A stretch of DNA of 64,000 nucleotides from JASGKO01 sp049840595 (GTDB lineage Bacteria; Verrucomicrobiota; Verrucomicrobiia; Chthoniobacterales; Chthoniobacteraceae). The notes under the pieces were generated by a model that was not told the origin of the DNA, made no database searches, and saw only the letters and a program-made list of their open reading frames with translations. Positions within the stretch are counted from its first letter, which is position 1. Each line of letters begins with the position of its first letter. The stretch lies in NCBI GenBank assembly GCA_049840595.1, contig JASGKO010000023.1:62001-126000 (forward strand). Direction: 5' to 3'. Position numbers and translations under genes: made by a program. Positions 18,741-27,715 of this stretch are shown here, piece after piece.

Positions 18741-20162
18741 TTACGCTCCTCCCTGGGAGGGATGGAGGCCGAGCCGGTGTAGCTTGTCGCGGAGAGTGAG
18801 CCGGGAAATACCCAGCCAGCGGGCCACCCGGGCTTGATTGCCGCTCGCAAGTTCCATCGCGCGCCCCAGAAGTTCACGCTCCGTCATTTCAATGAGCGCG
18901 GCGTAGGCGTTTTCATGTTCTCCGCGACTGGCGGATTGCAACAGATCATCCACAAGCACGCCAAGCTTGAGCGCAGAGTCGGCCGTGACCGAACGCGGCG
19001 CACGGCACACCTCCACCACCTGGGCCGGCGTGATGGTAAAGCCGCGGGAGGCAAGCAGGATCTTGCGCACGGTATTTTCCAGTTCGCGAACGTTCCCCGG
19101 CCACGGCTGACGGCTGAGAAATTCCAACGCCTCGGGCTGGATCGCCAGTTCTTTCATTCCCAGTTCGTCGCCGTAGCGCTTGAGGAAATAGCGCACCAGA
19201 TCCGGAACATCCTCACTGCGCTGGCGGAGCGGCGGGAGATCGATTACCACCACATTGAGCCGGTAAAAGAGATCTTCGCGAAACTCCTTGTTTGCAATGG
19301 CGGATTCGAGATTGCGATGGGTGGCCGCGATCACGCGGACGTCCACAGGAATCGTCTCCTTGCCGCCGACGCGCTGAATTACGCGTTCCTGCAGCACGCG
19401 CAGGAGCTTGGCCTGCGTGTTCAGCGGCATGTCACCAATCTCGTCGAGGAACAGCGTGCCGCCATTCGCCTGCTCGAAGCGACCGATCCGGCGCGTATCC
19501 GCCCCGGTAAACGCGCCTTTCTCATGACCGAACAGTTCGCTCTCCAGCAGTGTCTCAGGAATGGCTGCGCAATTCACCGCAATAAACGCCCCCGCTGCCC
19601 GGTCGCTGTATTGCACGATGGCCTGGGCAATGAGTTCCTTGCCCGTCCCCGTCTCGCCGCGGATGAGCACACTCACCGGATGCGCGGCGATGCGACCGAG
19701 TTCTTTGTAGATCGCCTGCATCGCGCGACTGTTGCCGATGATCGCAGTGCGCCCGGCCAGCACGCGCCCAGCCTCGGTTTCCACCGACTGGCGACTGCTG
19801 TCGAGTGCCTTATGCACCAACTCGATCAGCTCGGGCATTTCAAATGGCTTGAGCAGATAATCGTAGGCCCCATTGCGCGTCGCCTCGATCGCGGTATCGG
19901 TGGTACCGTGCGCCGTCATGAGAATGATCGGCAGGCGAGGCTTGGCCGTGTGCAACTGGCGCACGAGATCGAGGCCGGAAATACCGGGCAACCGCCAGTC
20001 GCTGAGCACCAGATCGAACGCCCCCTCGACCGCCATCCGCAGGCCGTCGCGGCCGTTCATCACTGGCGTAATGGCATGCCCCTCGTCTTCCAGAACGGTC
20101 TGCAGCGAACTGGCGGCGCTGGCGTCGTCTTCAACCAGTAAAATGTGGGCGCGGGCACTCAT
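18741..20162 (-). CDS. Sigma-54-dependent response regulator (NtrC family)
   Basis: The 473-residue regulator has three domains in order: a receiver (residues 1-120, phosphoacceptor in DLVLSDWRLPG, Lys in LLKPF), an AAA+ domain (about 145-380, Walker A GETGTGKE, sigma-54 contact loop GAFTGAD, Walker B GGTLFLDEIGD) and a C-terminal Fis-type helix-turn-helix (QARVARWLGISRLTLRDKL). It activates sigma-54 promoters upon phosphorylation. Its ATG overlaps the stop of the sensor kinase gene by 4 nt. The pair recalls PrsK/PrsR-type regulators that control PEP-CTERM surface proteins in other phyla, but that link is only a suggestion. Confidence 0.95.
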   Translation of the reverse strand: MSARAHILLVEDDASAASSLQTVLEDEGHAITPVMNGRDGLRMAVEGAFDLVLSDWRLPGISGLDLVRQLHTAKPRLPIILMTAHGTTDTAIEATRNGAYDYLLKPFEMPELIELVHKALDSSRQSVETEAGRVLAGRTAIIGNSRAMQAIYKELGRIAAHPVSVLIRGETGTGKELIAQAIVQYSDRAAGAFIAVNCAAIPETLLESELFGHEKGAFTGADTRRIGRFEQANGGTLFLDEIGDMPLNTQAKLLRVLQERVIQRVGGKETIPVDVRVIAATHRNLESAIANKEFREDLFYRLNVVVIDLPPLRQRSEDVPDLVRYFLKRYGDELGMKELAIQPEALEFLSRQPWPGNVRELENTVRKILLASRGFTITPAQVVEVCRAPRSVTADSALKLGVLVDDLLQSASRGEHENAYAALIEMTERELLGRAMELASGNQARVARWLGISRLTLRDKLHRLGLHPSQGGA

Positions 20163-21508
20163 GGGATCACGGGGAGAACAATGCCGAACGTGGTACCATG
20201 GTTGACGCGGGATTGGAAGCGCAGAGCACCGCCGTGTTTTTCCACGATGCGGGCACTGATCGCGAGGCCGAGCCCGGTCCCGGTCTGCTTTGTCGAGAAA
20301 AAGGGATCGAACAACCGTCGCTGCACCTCGGGCGGGATTCCCGAGCCATCATCCTGCACCTCGATCACTACGACATCGGTGCTCTTGCCCGCCAGCGGAA
20401 TTCGATCCGCGTGCGTGGAGAGAACGACCAGCCCGCCCTTCGTCATGCTCTCGGCGGCATTTTGCACCAGGTTAATGAGTACCTGCTTGATCTGTGAGGC
20501 ATCGGCGAGAAAGAAAAGTTGAGCGATCTCGCCGAGTTTCAGTTGCACATTCTCCTGGGCCAGTTGCGCACCGAGCAGGTCGCACACTTCCTGTAGCAAC
20601 TCCCGCGGACGCACCTCGACGAAGGCCGGCTCCGACGGGCGCGCAAAGAGCAGGAAATCACGCACGATCCGCTCCAGTCGGTCGATTTCCTTGCCGATGA
20701 ACTCCGCATCGCGCAGCTCGCGGGAATCGGGTACGAGCCCTTTCTTTTGCGTGTAGAGCCGCGCTTTGACCGCGGTGAGAGGGTTGCGAATTTCATGCGC
20801 CACGCCGGCGGCGAGCACCCCAAGCGAGGCCAGCTTTTCCTGCCGCTCCAGAAGCACCCGGTTTTCCACCAATTGCATGCGCATTGGCGCGATCATATCG
20901 CGATAAACGATCACGCCACCCCAGATGCCCAGCCCGGTCAACGTCGCCAGGGCAAAGACGATCGCCGCCTGGAGCTTCCCCAGCGAATGCTGCGTATCGT
21001 CGAGAAATTCCTCCAGTGCCGCGCGATGGGCCTCAGCCAAGTCGTCCCCTTTGGCGAGCAACTCCTGGGAAACCATCTCGACCCGGGCAAACCGCGCCAG
21101 CGGCGATTCGGACTGGCCGGAGGCATCAGTCATCGGTTGATCCGCCGCGGCGAGGTATTTTTGCAACGACTGCTCCACTTCCGCCAGCACATCGCGCTCT
21201 CGCGGCGTGCTGAGTTCCACCTTGCGCCCGGCGACCCATTGGCCGAGCTCTGTCCCCTGCTGGCGGAATATCTTCAAGTCCTGCGGCTGGTTGCTGAGCA
21301 GGTAGCGCAGGTAGGAATCGTCCAGTTCCAGCGCTGAAGCCTGCACCCGGTCGGCAATGCGGAAACTCTGGAGCTGCACCTGGGTAAACCGCTGGCGCAA
21401 ATGCTTCGTACCGCCCCAGCTCGTATAGGCCGCCCAGCCGATGAGCCCGATCAGCAACGACAGTGCAAGCGCGAAGATCGTGAGACGAGCCTGGAACGAA
21501 AGTTTCAT
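20159..21508 (-). CDS. Membrane sensor histidine kinase
   Basis: The kinase has about 449 residues from the ATG at 21508, chosen because it directly precedes the first transmembrane helix (residues 8-28). A periplasmic sensory region of about 150 helical residues lies before the second helix near 175-195. The kinase core has an H-box (GVAHEIRNPLTAVKARL), N-box (NLVQNAAES), G1 box (DDGSGIPPEV) and G2 box (GTGLGLAIS). It is the cognate kinase of the sigma-54 regulator encoded by the overlapping downstream gene. The ligand of the periplasmic domain is unknown; its helical form is like the four-helix-bundle sensors. Confidence 0.93.
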   Translation of the reverse strand: MKLSFQARLTIFALALSLLIGLIGWAAYTSWGGTKHLRQRFTQVQLQSFRIADRVQASALELDDSYLRYLLSNQPQDLKIFRQQGTELGQWVAGRKVELSTPRERDVLAEVEQSLQKYLAAADQPMTDASGQSESPLARFARVEMVSQELLAKGDDLAEAHRAALEEFLDDTQHSLGKLQAAIVFALATLTGLGIWGGVIVYRDMIAPMRMQLVENRVLLERQEKLASLGVLAAGVAHEIRNPLTAVKARLYTQKKGLVPDSRELRDAEFIGKEIDRLERIVRDFLLFARPSEPAFVEVRPRELLQEVCDLLGAQLAQENVQLKLGEIAQLFFLADASQIKQVLINLVQNAAESMTKGGLVVLSTHADRIPLAGKSTDVVVIEVQDDGSGIPPEVQRRLFDPFFSTKQTGTGLGLAISARIVEKHGGALRFQSRVNHGTTFGIVLPVIP

Positions 21509-21800
21509 CGAAAAAGAAGAGGTAAGTTTCTTACCACACCCGTTCAATCATTAACCACCCTTACCGTTTGGTCCTCGCACGTGAAATACGATTTTTCTGA
21601 GTAAATGGAGCGTTTACATTTTTGCAACCAGGGGCTGGCACGGCAGACGCTAAAGACATTTGTAGGTAATAACTACGCGCAAGCGAGTTTCTAAAAAGAA
21701 CCATGAATTTAAAGATCTTTCTAGAGCCGCACTGCCCTGCAAAAGCGTCCATTCGGCGATATGCGGGGGTTCTATCGGTGCGCTCATAGGAGGGGAGACA

Positions 21801-21840
21801 CGCCTGCGGGGGACCGCCTACCTCCGCAGGCGATTTTTTT
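21801..21840 (+). promoter_or_regulatory. Terminator-like hairpin abutting a start codon (possible attenuator)
   Basis: The segment CGCCTGCGGGGG pairs with CCTCCGCAGGCG (12 bp with one G-U) around loop ACCGCCTA. ATTTTTTT then follows directly and the ATG of the receiver protein comes 2 nt later (21843). This has all features of an intrinsic terminator but sits in the leader of a gene, where a ribosome-binding site would be expected. A purine-rich AGGAGGGG at about 21788-21795 lies upstream of the hairpin. Confidence 0.6.
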
Positions 21841-21842
21841 CA

Positions 21843-22244
21843 ATGAAAGCGCACATCCTGGTGGTAGATGACGACGAGTCGGTGCTCGCAGCACTGACCG
21901 GCCTGCTGGAGTCGGAAGGGTATGAGGTCCTGCGCGCCCAAAACGGCCATGAAGCCATGCGCCTGTTCCACGAGCAACATGTGGATCTCGCATTGCTCGA
22001 CATCAACATGCCGGTGAAAAATGGCTGGGACACGCTGGACCAGCTTGTTTCGATCAATCCGCTGCTTCCGGTGATCATCATCACCGCACGCCCCGACGCC
22101 AGTGAGAAGAGTCGCACCCTGCCCCTCGCGGCCTTCATGCAAAAGCCACTCGATCCCGCCACTCTGCTGGCCAAGATCGAGCGCCTGCTCTCCGAGCCCT
22201 CCGAGGCCCGCTACCGCCGGGCTTTCAGCCCCTCGCAGTGCTAG
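21843..22244 (+). CDS. Stand-alone receiver-domain protein
   Basis: The 133-residue CheY-like protein begins exactly at the receiver fold: acidic cluster ILVVDDDES (residues 4-12), phosphoacceptor Asp in LALLDINMP (about 53), Thr in IIITARP and Lys in FMQKPL. A short basic tail follows and there is no output domain. It is divergent from the sensor kinase / sigma-54 regulator pair and may share that phosphorelay. Its expression may depend on read-through of the hairpin in front of it. No Shine-Dalgarno sequence is present at the normal spacing, which is unusual for the region. Confidence 0.85.
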   Translation: MKAHILVVDDDESVLAALTGLLESEGYEVLRAQNGHEAMRLFHEQHVDLALLDINMPVKNGWDTLDQLVSINPLLPVIIITARPDASEKSRTLPLAAFMQKPLDPATLLAKIERLLSEPSEARYRRAFSPSQC

Positions 22245-22358
22245 GCGTCCTCACGTTTCGCTGTAGCGAAGCCTTCCGCTTCCGTCTTTCTTCGTGTCTT
22301 TGTGCCCACGCGGCGAAAATCTTGGCGTCCTGACGACTTGGCGGGTAAGTTTCGCCGC

Positions 22359-22775
22359 GTGAAAAGCTATCGTCGTGAACTCTGGTTCGAACTGCCGAAA
22401 CGGCGCGCCTTCGTGAATATCACCGCCGAGGTCGAAAAATGCCTGCGCGAAAGCGGCATTCGCGAGGGCCTGTGCCTGGTGAACGCGATGCACATTTCCG
22501 CCAGCGTCTTCATCAATGACAACGAGGGCGGGCTGCACCACGATTTCGAGGTGTGGCTGGAAAAACTCGCGCCGGAGAAGCCGCACGCGCAATACCGGCA
22601 CAACGTCGGTGAGGACAATGCGGATGCGCACTTGAAACGCACGATCATGGGCCGCCAGGTGGTCGTGGCGGTCACCAATGGCGAGCTCGATTTCGGGCCA
22701 TGGGAGCAAATTTTCTACGGGGAATTCGACGGCCTGCGTCGCAAGCGCGCCCTCGTAAAAATTATCGGCGAATGA
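22359..22775 (+). CDS. YjbQ family protein (UPF0047)
   Basis: The 138-residue protein with a GTG start at 22359 has the length of the YjbQ/UPF0047 family. The typical core is present: GLCLVNAMHISASVFINDNEGG, AHLKRTIMGRQVVVAVTNGELDFG and GPWEQIFYGEFDG. Family members form trimers and have been reported to have weak thiamin-phosphate synthase activity; the true cellular role is unclear. The frame continues upstream to 22302, but that part is a repeat-like sequence. Its stop overlaps the ATG of the acyl-protein synthetase-like gene by 4 nt, so the three genes to 24823 form one operon. Confidence 0.85.
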   Translation: MKSYRRELWFELPKRRAFVNITAEVEKCLRESGIREGLCLVNAMHISASVFINDNEGGLHHDFEVWLEKLAPEKPHAQYRHNVGEDNADAHLKRTIMGRQVVVAVTNGELDFGPWEQIFYGEFDGLRRKRALVKIIGE

Positions 22776-23773
22776 GCATGGAATACACGAGCCTGGCCGA
22801 ACGCGTCTCCGCGTTCATGGCATCACCGGGGAGCGACGATTTCGAATCCATCGCGCTGGCGATCTTCGATTTTCAGCGGCGCCACAATGAACCGTACGCC
22901 AAATGGTGCGCGCACCGGGGTGTAACCACGCCGCAAAGCTGGAAGGAAATCCCCGCCGTGCCGCAAAGCGCCTTCAAGCACTCCGCCCTGCGCACCTTTT
23001 CCGAGGCGGAAACGGTCAAGACCTTTCGCACCAGTGGCACTACCGGGGAGGGGTATGGACAGCATCACTTCCGCGAGGTGCGGTTGTATGAGGAATCCAT
23101 TCTGCGCGGCTGGGATTTTTTCAAGCTGCCGCAACTACCGCAGATCATTCTCACTCCCACGCCCGTCGAGGCTCCCTACTCGTCGCTCAACCACATGATG
23201 GGCACCCTGGCCGCGCGCACGACCTCGCAACGCTTCCATGCCGACCTGCAAATTGCCTCGCTACTTCACGAATTGAAAGCGCCGGTTCTCCTGCTCGGAA
23301 CCGCCCTCGCTTTTCTCCATCTCTTCGAGCGCGGTAAAAAATTCACGCTCCCCGTCGGCAGCTTCGCCATGGAAACGGGCGGCTACAAAGGCACCGGTCG
23401 TACCCTTGCCAAGGCGGAGCTCTACGCCATGTTCACCGAGTCGCTCGGACTGCCCGTCGATTCTGTGATCAACGAATACGGGATGACGGAACTCAGCACC
23501 CCCTCCTACACCCACGGGCTCGACCGCGCGCATCTCGCGCCACCGTGGCTGCGCTTCCTCATCATCAATCCCGAGACCGGTGCAGAATGCGCCGAGGGCG
23601 AAATCGGCCTGCTCCGCCTCTACGATCTCGCCAATGTCGGCTCCGTGCTCGCCTTGGAAACACAGGACCTCGCCGTGCGCTCGGGCGACGGCTTTGTGCT
23701 CCTCGGTCGCGATCCCTCCGCCCTTCCCCGTGGTTGCTCCCGCGCCGCCGATGAAATGCTCTCCAACGCATGA
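22772..23773 (+). CDS. LuxE-like acyl-protein synthetase / acyl-activating enzyme
   Basis: The 333-residue protein resembles the LuxE family, which activates a fatty acid with ATP and passes the acyl group to a reductase. It has the ATP-site motif TFRTSGTTGEGYGQH (about residue 87-101), the GGYKGTGR-type loop near 208 and INEYGMTELSTPSY near 235, all in the order of adenylate-forming enzymes. It overlaps the LuxC-like gene downstream by 4 nt (ATGA), so the two products very probably work together. There is no luciferase gene (luxA/luxB) nearby, so light production is not implied. A fatty aldehyde or alcohol is the likely product. Confidence 0.8.
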   Translation: MSMEYTSLAERVSAFMASPGSDDFESIALAIFDFQRRHNEPYAKWCAHRGVTTPQSWKEIPAVPQSAFKHSALRTFSEAETVKTFRTSGTTGEGYGQHHFREVRLYEESILRGWDFFKLPQLPQIILTPTPVEAPYSSLNHMMGTLAARTTSQRFHADLQIASLLHELKAPVLLLGTALAFLHLFERGKKFTLPVGSFAMETGGYKGTGRTLAKAELYAMFTESLGLPVDSVINEYGMTELSTPSYTHGLDRAHLAPPWLRFLIINPETGAECAEGEIGLLRLYDLANVGSVLALETQDLAVRSGDGFVLLGRDPSALPRGCSRAADEMLSNA

Positions 23774-24823
23774 CCACCCGCGAACGCGCTGAACAGCTCG
23801 CCCAGGCCGCCCGCCATTTCCCATGGCTCGGCCTTGATGCGCCGGAGCAACTGCTGAAAGTGGTCCGCTTGGAGCTCGGTCACCCGGAGATCCTCGACGA
23901 CTTCCAGCCCTATGGCGACCACTTGGCGCTGGCGCAGCCGGTGCGCACCCTCCTGCACATCGTGAGCGGCAATACCCCGCACGCCGCGCTCCAGAGCCTT
24001 ATCCGCGGGCTCCTCCTCGGCGCGCACAACGTGTGCAAAATTCCTTCCGCCGGATTGCCGGAGCCGGAGCAATTCCGCGCCCTCCTGCCCGCCGAGCTCG
24101 CCGCGCGTCTGGAGATTCACTCGGAGCTTACCGACGAAATGTGGCAAGCGGCCGGGGGCGGTCCTCGTTTTTGGCAACGACGAAACGATCGCCCACTTTC
24201 GGGCGCGCATTCGCCCGGGCCAGCGCTTTCTCCCCCACGGACACAAGGTCAGCCTCGGCCTCGTCTTTGCCGATGCGGAGTTTGCCTCCGCTCCCCTTGC
24301 CGCCCGCGATGCCTCGCTTTTCGATCAACAGGGCTGCCTTTCCCCCCATGGCTTCTACGTCGTAGAGAACCCCGTTGCCTACGCCGCCGCGCTGGCGGTG
24401 GAGATGGAAAAATTCGAGGCCACCACGCCTCGCTCGCCGATCACGCCCGGCGAGTCCTCCACCATCCGCGCCTTGCGCGACTCCTACGCCTTCCGCATCG
24501 CCGCGGGCGAGCCGATGCAGCTCTGGACCAGCCAGACCGGCACTGCGTGGACCGTCATCTACGATCCCACGCCTGGCTTTCCCGCCTCGCCGCTTAATCG
24601 CGTCGTCTTCGTCAAGCCGATGCCCGCGTCCCCCACCCCTGTGCCTCACCTGAGCACCATCGGCCTCTGGCCCGCCACCCCGGAGAACGCCCGCCGCGCC
24701 CTCGCCTTCGCCCCCATCCGCCTCTGCCGCCTCGGCGAAATGCAAAATCCCCCTTGGACCTGGCATCAGGACGGCGAACCATCCCTCGCCCCCTTGGTGA
24801 CTTGGATCGACTTCGCTCCCTGA
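23770..24823 (+). CDS. LuxC-like acyl-CoA/acyl-protein reductase (one frameshift)
   Basis: Two frames join into a protein of about 350 residues. The first part (to about 24155) contains ALAQPVRTLLHIVSGNTPH and LIRGLLLGAHNVCKIPS, which match the NADPH-binding part of LuxC-type reductases. The second contains AVLVFGNDETI, QRFLPHGHKVS and SLFDQQGCLSPHGFYV, the last with the catalytic Cys in the family's DQ-GCLSP signature. The break falls at a GGGGGCGG run (24152-24163), so a missing base is likely. The enzyme reduces an activated acyl group to an aldehyde with NADPH. It is coupled to the LuxE-like gene and followed by a terminator. Confidence 0.75.
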
Positions 24824-24862
24824 CCCCTCCTCCCGAACTTGCCCAGGCAAGTTCCTTGGACT

Positions 24863-24885
24863 GCGGCGGCACGACGCCGCTTTTT
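24863..24885 (+). terminator. Intrinsic terminator after the acyl-reductase operon
   Basis: Stem GCGGCG / CGCCGC with loop GCACGA is followed by five T, 40 nt after the stop of the LuxC-like gene. The rest of the gap to 25121 shows no gene and should hold the infA promoter. Confidence 0.65.
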
Positions 24886-25121
24886 CCACGCGAGACAAGT
24901 CTCGCCACCCCACCGCGCGAGCGCACTTCTTATTCCCGACACCCCGCCTCCGAGCTTGGCTGCTTCGTCTTCTTGTGAAAAAAACTCCTCCCTCCCCACC
25001 AACTCCGCGCCTCGGCGGTTAAATTCCCTCTGTAATAGATTGATTTTTCGCCCTGATTTGCGCAGATTGCGCGCGTCAATTACCACGAGCTTCGCCCCCG
25101 AGCGCCACTTTTACCCGCCTC

Positions 25122-25340
25122 ATGTCGAAAGAAGATGCGATTAAAACCGAAGGGATCGTCGTTGACGTGCTCCCCGGCACCATGTTTCGAGTGAAACTCT
25201 CGAACGACCAGCTCGTCCTCGCGCACATCTCCGGCAAAATGCGCCGCCACTTCATTCGCATCGTCCCCGGCGACAAAGTGGAAATCGAACTCTCCCCCTA
25301 CGACCTCTCCAAGGCCCGCATCATTTTCCGGGAGACGTAG
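25122..25340 (+). CDS. infA: Translation initiation factor IF-1
   Basis: The 72-residue protein is a complete IF-1 of the normal bacterial length, a single OB-fold that sits in the ribosomal A site during initiation. It shows EGIVVDVLPGTMFRVKLSND, HISGKMRRHFIRIVPGDKVEIELSPYDLSKARI and an RET end, all family-typical. It stands alone, without the ribosomal protein genes that flank it in many bacteria. That is common for a separate infA. Confidence 0.97.
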   Translation: MSKEDAIKTEGIVVDVLPGTMFRVKLSNDQLVLAHISGKMRRHFIRIVPGDKVEIELSPYDLSKARIIFRET

Positions 25341-25434
25341 AATCCCTTCGGATTTCATTTGGCTCCTGATCCTGCTTGAATCCGACGAATCCTGACTGGA
25401 AAAGCGTTGGAACATTCACCCTTCCTTTGCTAAA

Positions 25435-25920
25435 ATGATGTATGCCGATTCGCCCGGATGCTCATCAACTCCAAGCCCGCTTCAATCAGCCGCACACTAC
25501 ACGCGCGGAGGCCTTGCACCAGTTCCGGGTCACGAACAAACCGAGCACCAGCGAACCCAGCGCCTCCAAGCCGAAATCGTCGCGCTCCGGGCGTGGGCAG
25601 AAAGCCACCGTTTCCTAGGTCGTAAATCGGTTAAACCGGATGACCGGGGCAGCGAGCACGTCGTTCAGTTTAACGAAGAAACCCAACGCGTTTTCAAGCA
25701 AACCCGCGTAGATTCCCATAAAGGATTTGGCATTGCCCTCGGCAGCTACTCCCGGGGCGCCATGCCATCGGAATATCTTGATCGACTGGAACTCAACAAC
25801 CGCATTTTTCAGGACGACGTTCGCCTCGAATACCTCATCGTCGAAAGCAACCACCGGCTTTCAATCGTAACCTCCCAACCCTTCATCCGCGGCCAGCGCT
25901 TCCACACCAAAGGAGATTGA
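25435..25920 (+). CDS. Kinase-like protein, N-terminal half of a split pair
   Basis: The open frame gives 161 residues. The C-terminal half has blocks I associate with the small kinase-like domain found in phage polyvalent proteins and mobile islands: HVVQFNEETQRVFKQTRVDSHKGFG, then YLDRLELNNRIFQDDVRLEYLIVE and SIVTSQPFIRGQR. The match is from memory and is not certain. The N-terminus is unclear; a different frame starting at 25442 could encode it. It ends 4 nt before the start of the following gene, which carries what looks like the rest of the same domain. Confidence 0.5.
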   Translation: MMYADSPGCSSTPSPLQSAAHYTRGGLAPVPGHEQTEHQRTQRLQAEIVALRAWAESHRFLGRKSVKPDDRGSEHVVQFNEETQRVFKQTRVDSHKGFGIALGSYSRGAMPSEYLDRLELNNRIFQDDVRLEYLIVESNHRLSIVTSQPFIRGQRFHTKGD

Positions 25921-25924
25921 TTCC

Positions 25925-26131
25925 ATGATGTCCGATCGTGGCTTCGAGAAGTTCACCGAAGGCGCATTTTATTCCCCAGATGAAAACGTCCTCGTCACGG
26001 ATCTATTTCCTAAAAACGTTAGGACCGACGAAGCGGGATTCGTCCATGCCATTGATCCGGTCATCCAACGTGTCGAACCCGATTTCGCCGAGTTTTTGCG
26101 TGAAAATCCGCATTTAATTCATCAGGTTTGA
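25925..26131 (+). CDS. Kinase-like protein, C-terminal half of a split pair
   Basis: This 68-residue product begins MMSDRGFEKF and contains DENVLVTDLFPKNVRTDEAGFVHAIDPVIQRV. The D-x-x-P-x-N-V and IDP segments look like the metal-binding and catalytic loop of a kinase-like fold. The upstream gene on the same strand ends with the earlier part of this domain, and only four bases separate them. The two may be a natural split pair, or one gene broken by a nonsense mutation (TGA at 25918-25920). Function is unknown; nothing nearby is phage-like. Confidence 0.5.
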   Translation: MMSDRGFEKFTEGAFYSPDENVLVTDLFPKNVRTDEAGFVHAIDPVIQRVEPDFAEFLRENPHLIHQV

Positions 26132-26213
26132 AATGAAGTAACCTGCCAAAGTCCGGATCAGCCTTGTCAGCACTATCCAGTGCTTGCTTATCTCAAGGCC
26201 GCAATTCCTTGGT

Positions 26214-26714
26214 ATGAAACGCTTCCTGCTTTTTCTGAATTTGGTTGCATTACTCGTAACCGGCTGTGCGACGCCTGCCCCACAAACGGAGAAAGCGATT
26301 GCTTATGTCGCTGGGGAGTATGAACCCGACTACAACTCCCGTTTCGGAGCGATTTATATCACTCACGATTTTCACTTCATCCTCAATGTTCGCATCCACG
26401 GTCAATTTGCTCGTGCTATCGGACGAGTGATCGCCGGTCCGTGTCAAGCTTCAGGCGACGCGCCACGGTGGATCGAACTCCTCCCCGACGCACCCTATGT
26501 CCGTTGGGCCATCCCATCCCGACTCTATCTTACCCAGCGAGATAGCTATCAATGCCTCGCAACCAAGCCATTTGCTCCTAAGTTCTGGCATGGCGGTCCA
26601 CCTTCCGGTTATGACTACTTCTGCGACGTCACGGATGCCTTCACCCCGTCCACGCTCAAAGCCGTCTTGAAAGAATATTCACCTTCTTCACGCGAAAATC
26701 GTCCTCCAAAATAA
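26214..26714 (+). CDS. Lipoprotein, unknown function
   Basis: The 166-residue protein starts at the ATG at 26214 and has a signal peptide with lipobox VTGC-A (about residues 16-20). The mature part reads as a soluble domain with two further Cys (GPCQASG and FCDVTD). I do not recognise the family. It is followed by another exported protein gene of unknown function on the same strand with a 110-nt gap. Confidence 0.6.
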   Translation: MKRFLLFLNLVALLVTGCATPAPQTEKAIAYVAGEYEPDYNSRFGAIYITHDFHFILNVRIHGQFARAIGRVIAGPCQASGDAPRWIELLPDAPYVRWAIPSRLYLTQRDSYQCLATKPFAPKFWHGGPPSGYDYFCDVTDAFTPSTLKAVLKEYSPSSRENRPPK

Positions 26715-26824
26715 CAGACGGGATCACCTGAGAACTGTGATCAAATACTCCACTAGTTCCAAAACCTGCGCATTTCTCCGCTGACTAATCCCCAGCCAGC
26801 ATCTAGGCTGCACACGTGGCGAGT

Positions 26825-27547
26825 ATGAAGGCATTTCTCATTTTATTGGCGGTGATATTTTCCGGGGCATGGGCAGCAGCCGACTCCACTCTTCGTCCTA
26901 CGGTTACTCCTCTGGAACAGGAAATTTTGGAGCAGGCCATTGCTCAATTATTTCCGTCAGGAGGAGTCGTGCTTGAGCAAAGAACTTGTCTCCATACCGA
27001 GAATGAAACTCGCGCAGCATTTCTCAAGCGACTCCAAACAGACGTCGAACAAAACCTCGCGGAACGTGAACACCCGCTGATTCCGGGGCTGGACACAAGT
27101 GCCCCAAAATCCACATCAAAGCCGGATAGAACTCTGCGAAATGCTCTCGCCGATTTTATCCGAAAAAACCAATCCGCAGCGTCTCTCGTTTTTCCGCGAC
27201 CGCTGCCGACATCCATACAGCTTGCCTCTACGATGAAGCTAAACTGGATATTTTTCCACCCGAACGAGCATAGCGAGAACTTAAACTGGTGGTTCCCGTT
27301 TGATTTTAAACAGCATCCCACCGGGTGGGACTGCTTTTATTTGGTTTATCCCGAGGCGCTCCGCTTGGTCACCGTCTCCCACCTCGGAGTCGATTCACAG
27401 CACCAAGTTGCCATCCTTTATGTTGAGTATCACGAGGAAGAGATGGAAGGTGGAGGCGGAATTTATCTCCTCCGCTTCGTCGGGAAAAAATGGGTGATTC
27501 AGGACGAAGAATCGATGGAGTATTTCGGCTCAGAATGGACCATTTGA
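26825..27547 (+). CDS. Exported protein, unknown function
   Basis: The protein has about 240 residues with a signal peptide (MKAFLILLAVIFSGAWAAAD). The mature part has no motif I can name. The C-terminal half has aromatic-rich strands (LNWWFPFDF, GWDCFYLVYPEALRLVTVSHLG) that suggest a compact beta-rich domain. An upstream GTG at 26816 is an alternative start. Codon use is less GC-biased than in the metabolic genes, as for the neighbouring lipoprotein, so both could be recent arrivals. Confidence 0.55.
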   Translation: MKAFLILLAVIFSGAWAAADSTLRPTVTPLEQEILEQAIAQLFPSGGVVLEQRTCLHTENETRAAFLKRLQTDVEQNLAEREHPLIPGLDTSAPKSTSKPDRTLRNALADFIRKNQSAASLVFPRPLPTSIQLASTMKLNWIFFHPNEHSENLNWWFPFDFKQHPTGWDCFYLVYPEALRLVTVSHLGVDSQHQVAILYVEYHEEEMEGGGGIYLLRFVGKKWVIQDEESMEYFGSEWTI

Positions 27548-27715
27548 ACAAAGATTTAGCATGGGATTTTTCCCAGCAGCGCTCTGAAGGAGATTTCATA
27601 ATACTCAGGAATCACTCCGATTTACTCCGAGTCGCCAAATTGCCCGTCGCCTCCCTTGATTTTCCCGCAGCCGGATGTCATTCTGATTTCGATTCGTTCA
27701 ACAAAGGAGAACACC

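Noticed and set aside
18834..20141. 435-residue open frame on the plus strand
   Set aside because: It is antisense to the sigma-54 regulator, whose motifs are complete. Its translation is rich in His/Arg, the usual look of an antisense frame here.
21640..21665. Sigma-54 promoter (CTGGCACGGCAG) upstream of the receiver gene
   Set aside because: The TGGCAC half is good, but the -12 part reads ACGC in place of TTGC, and no second copy supports it.
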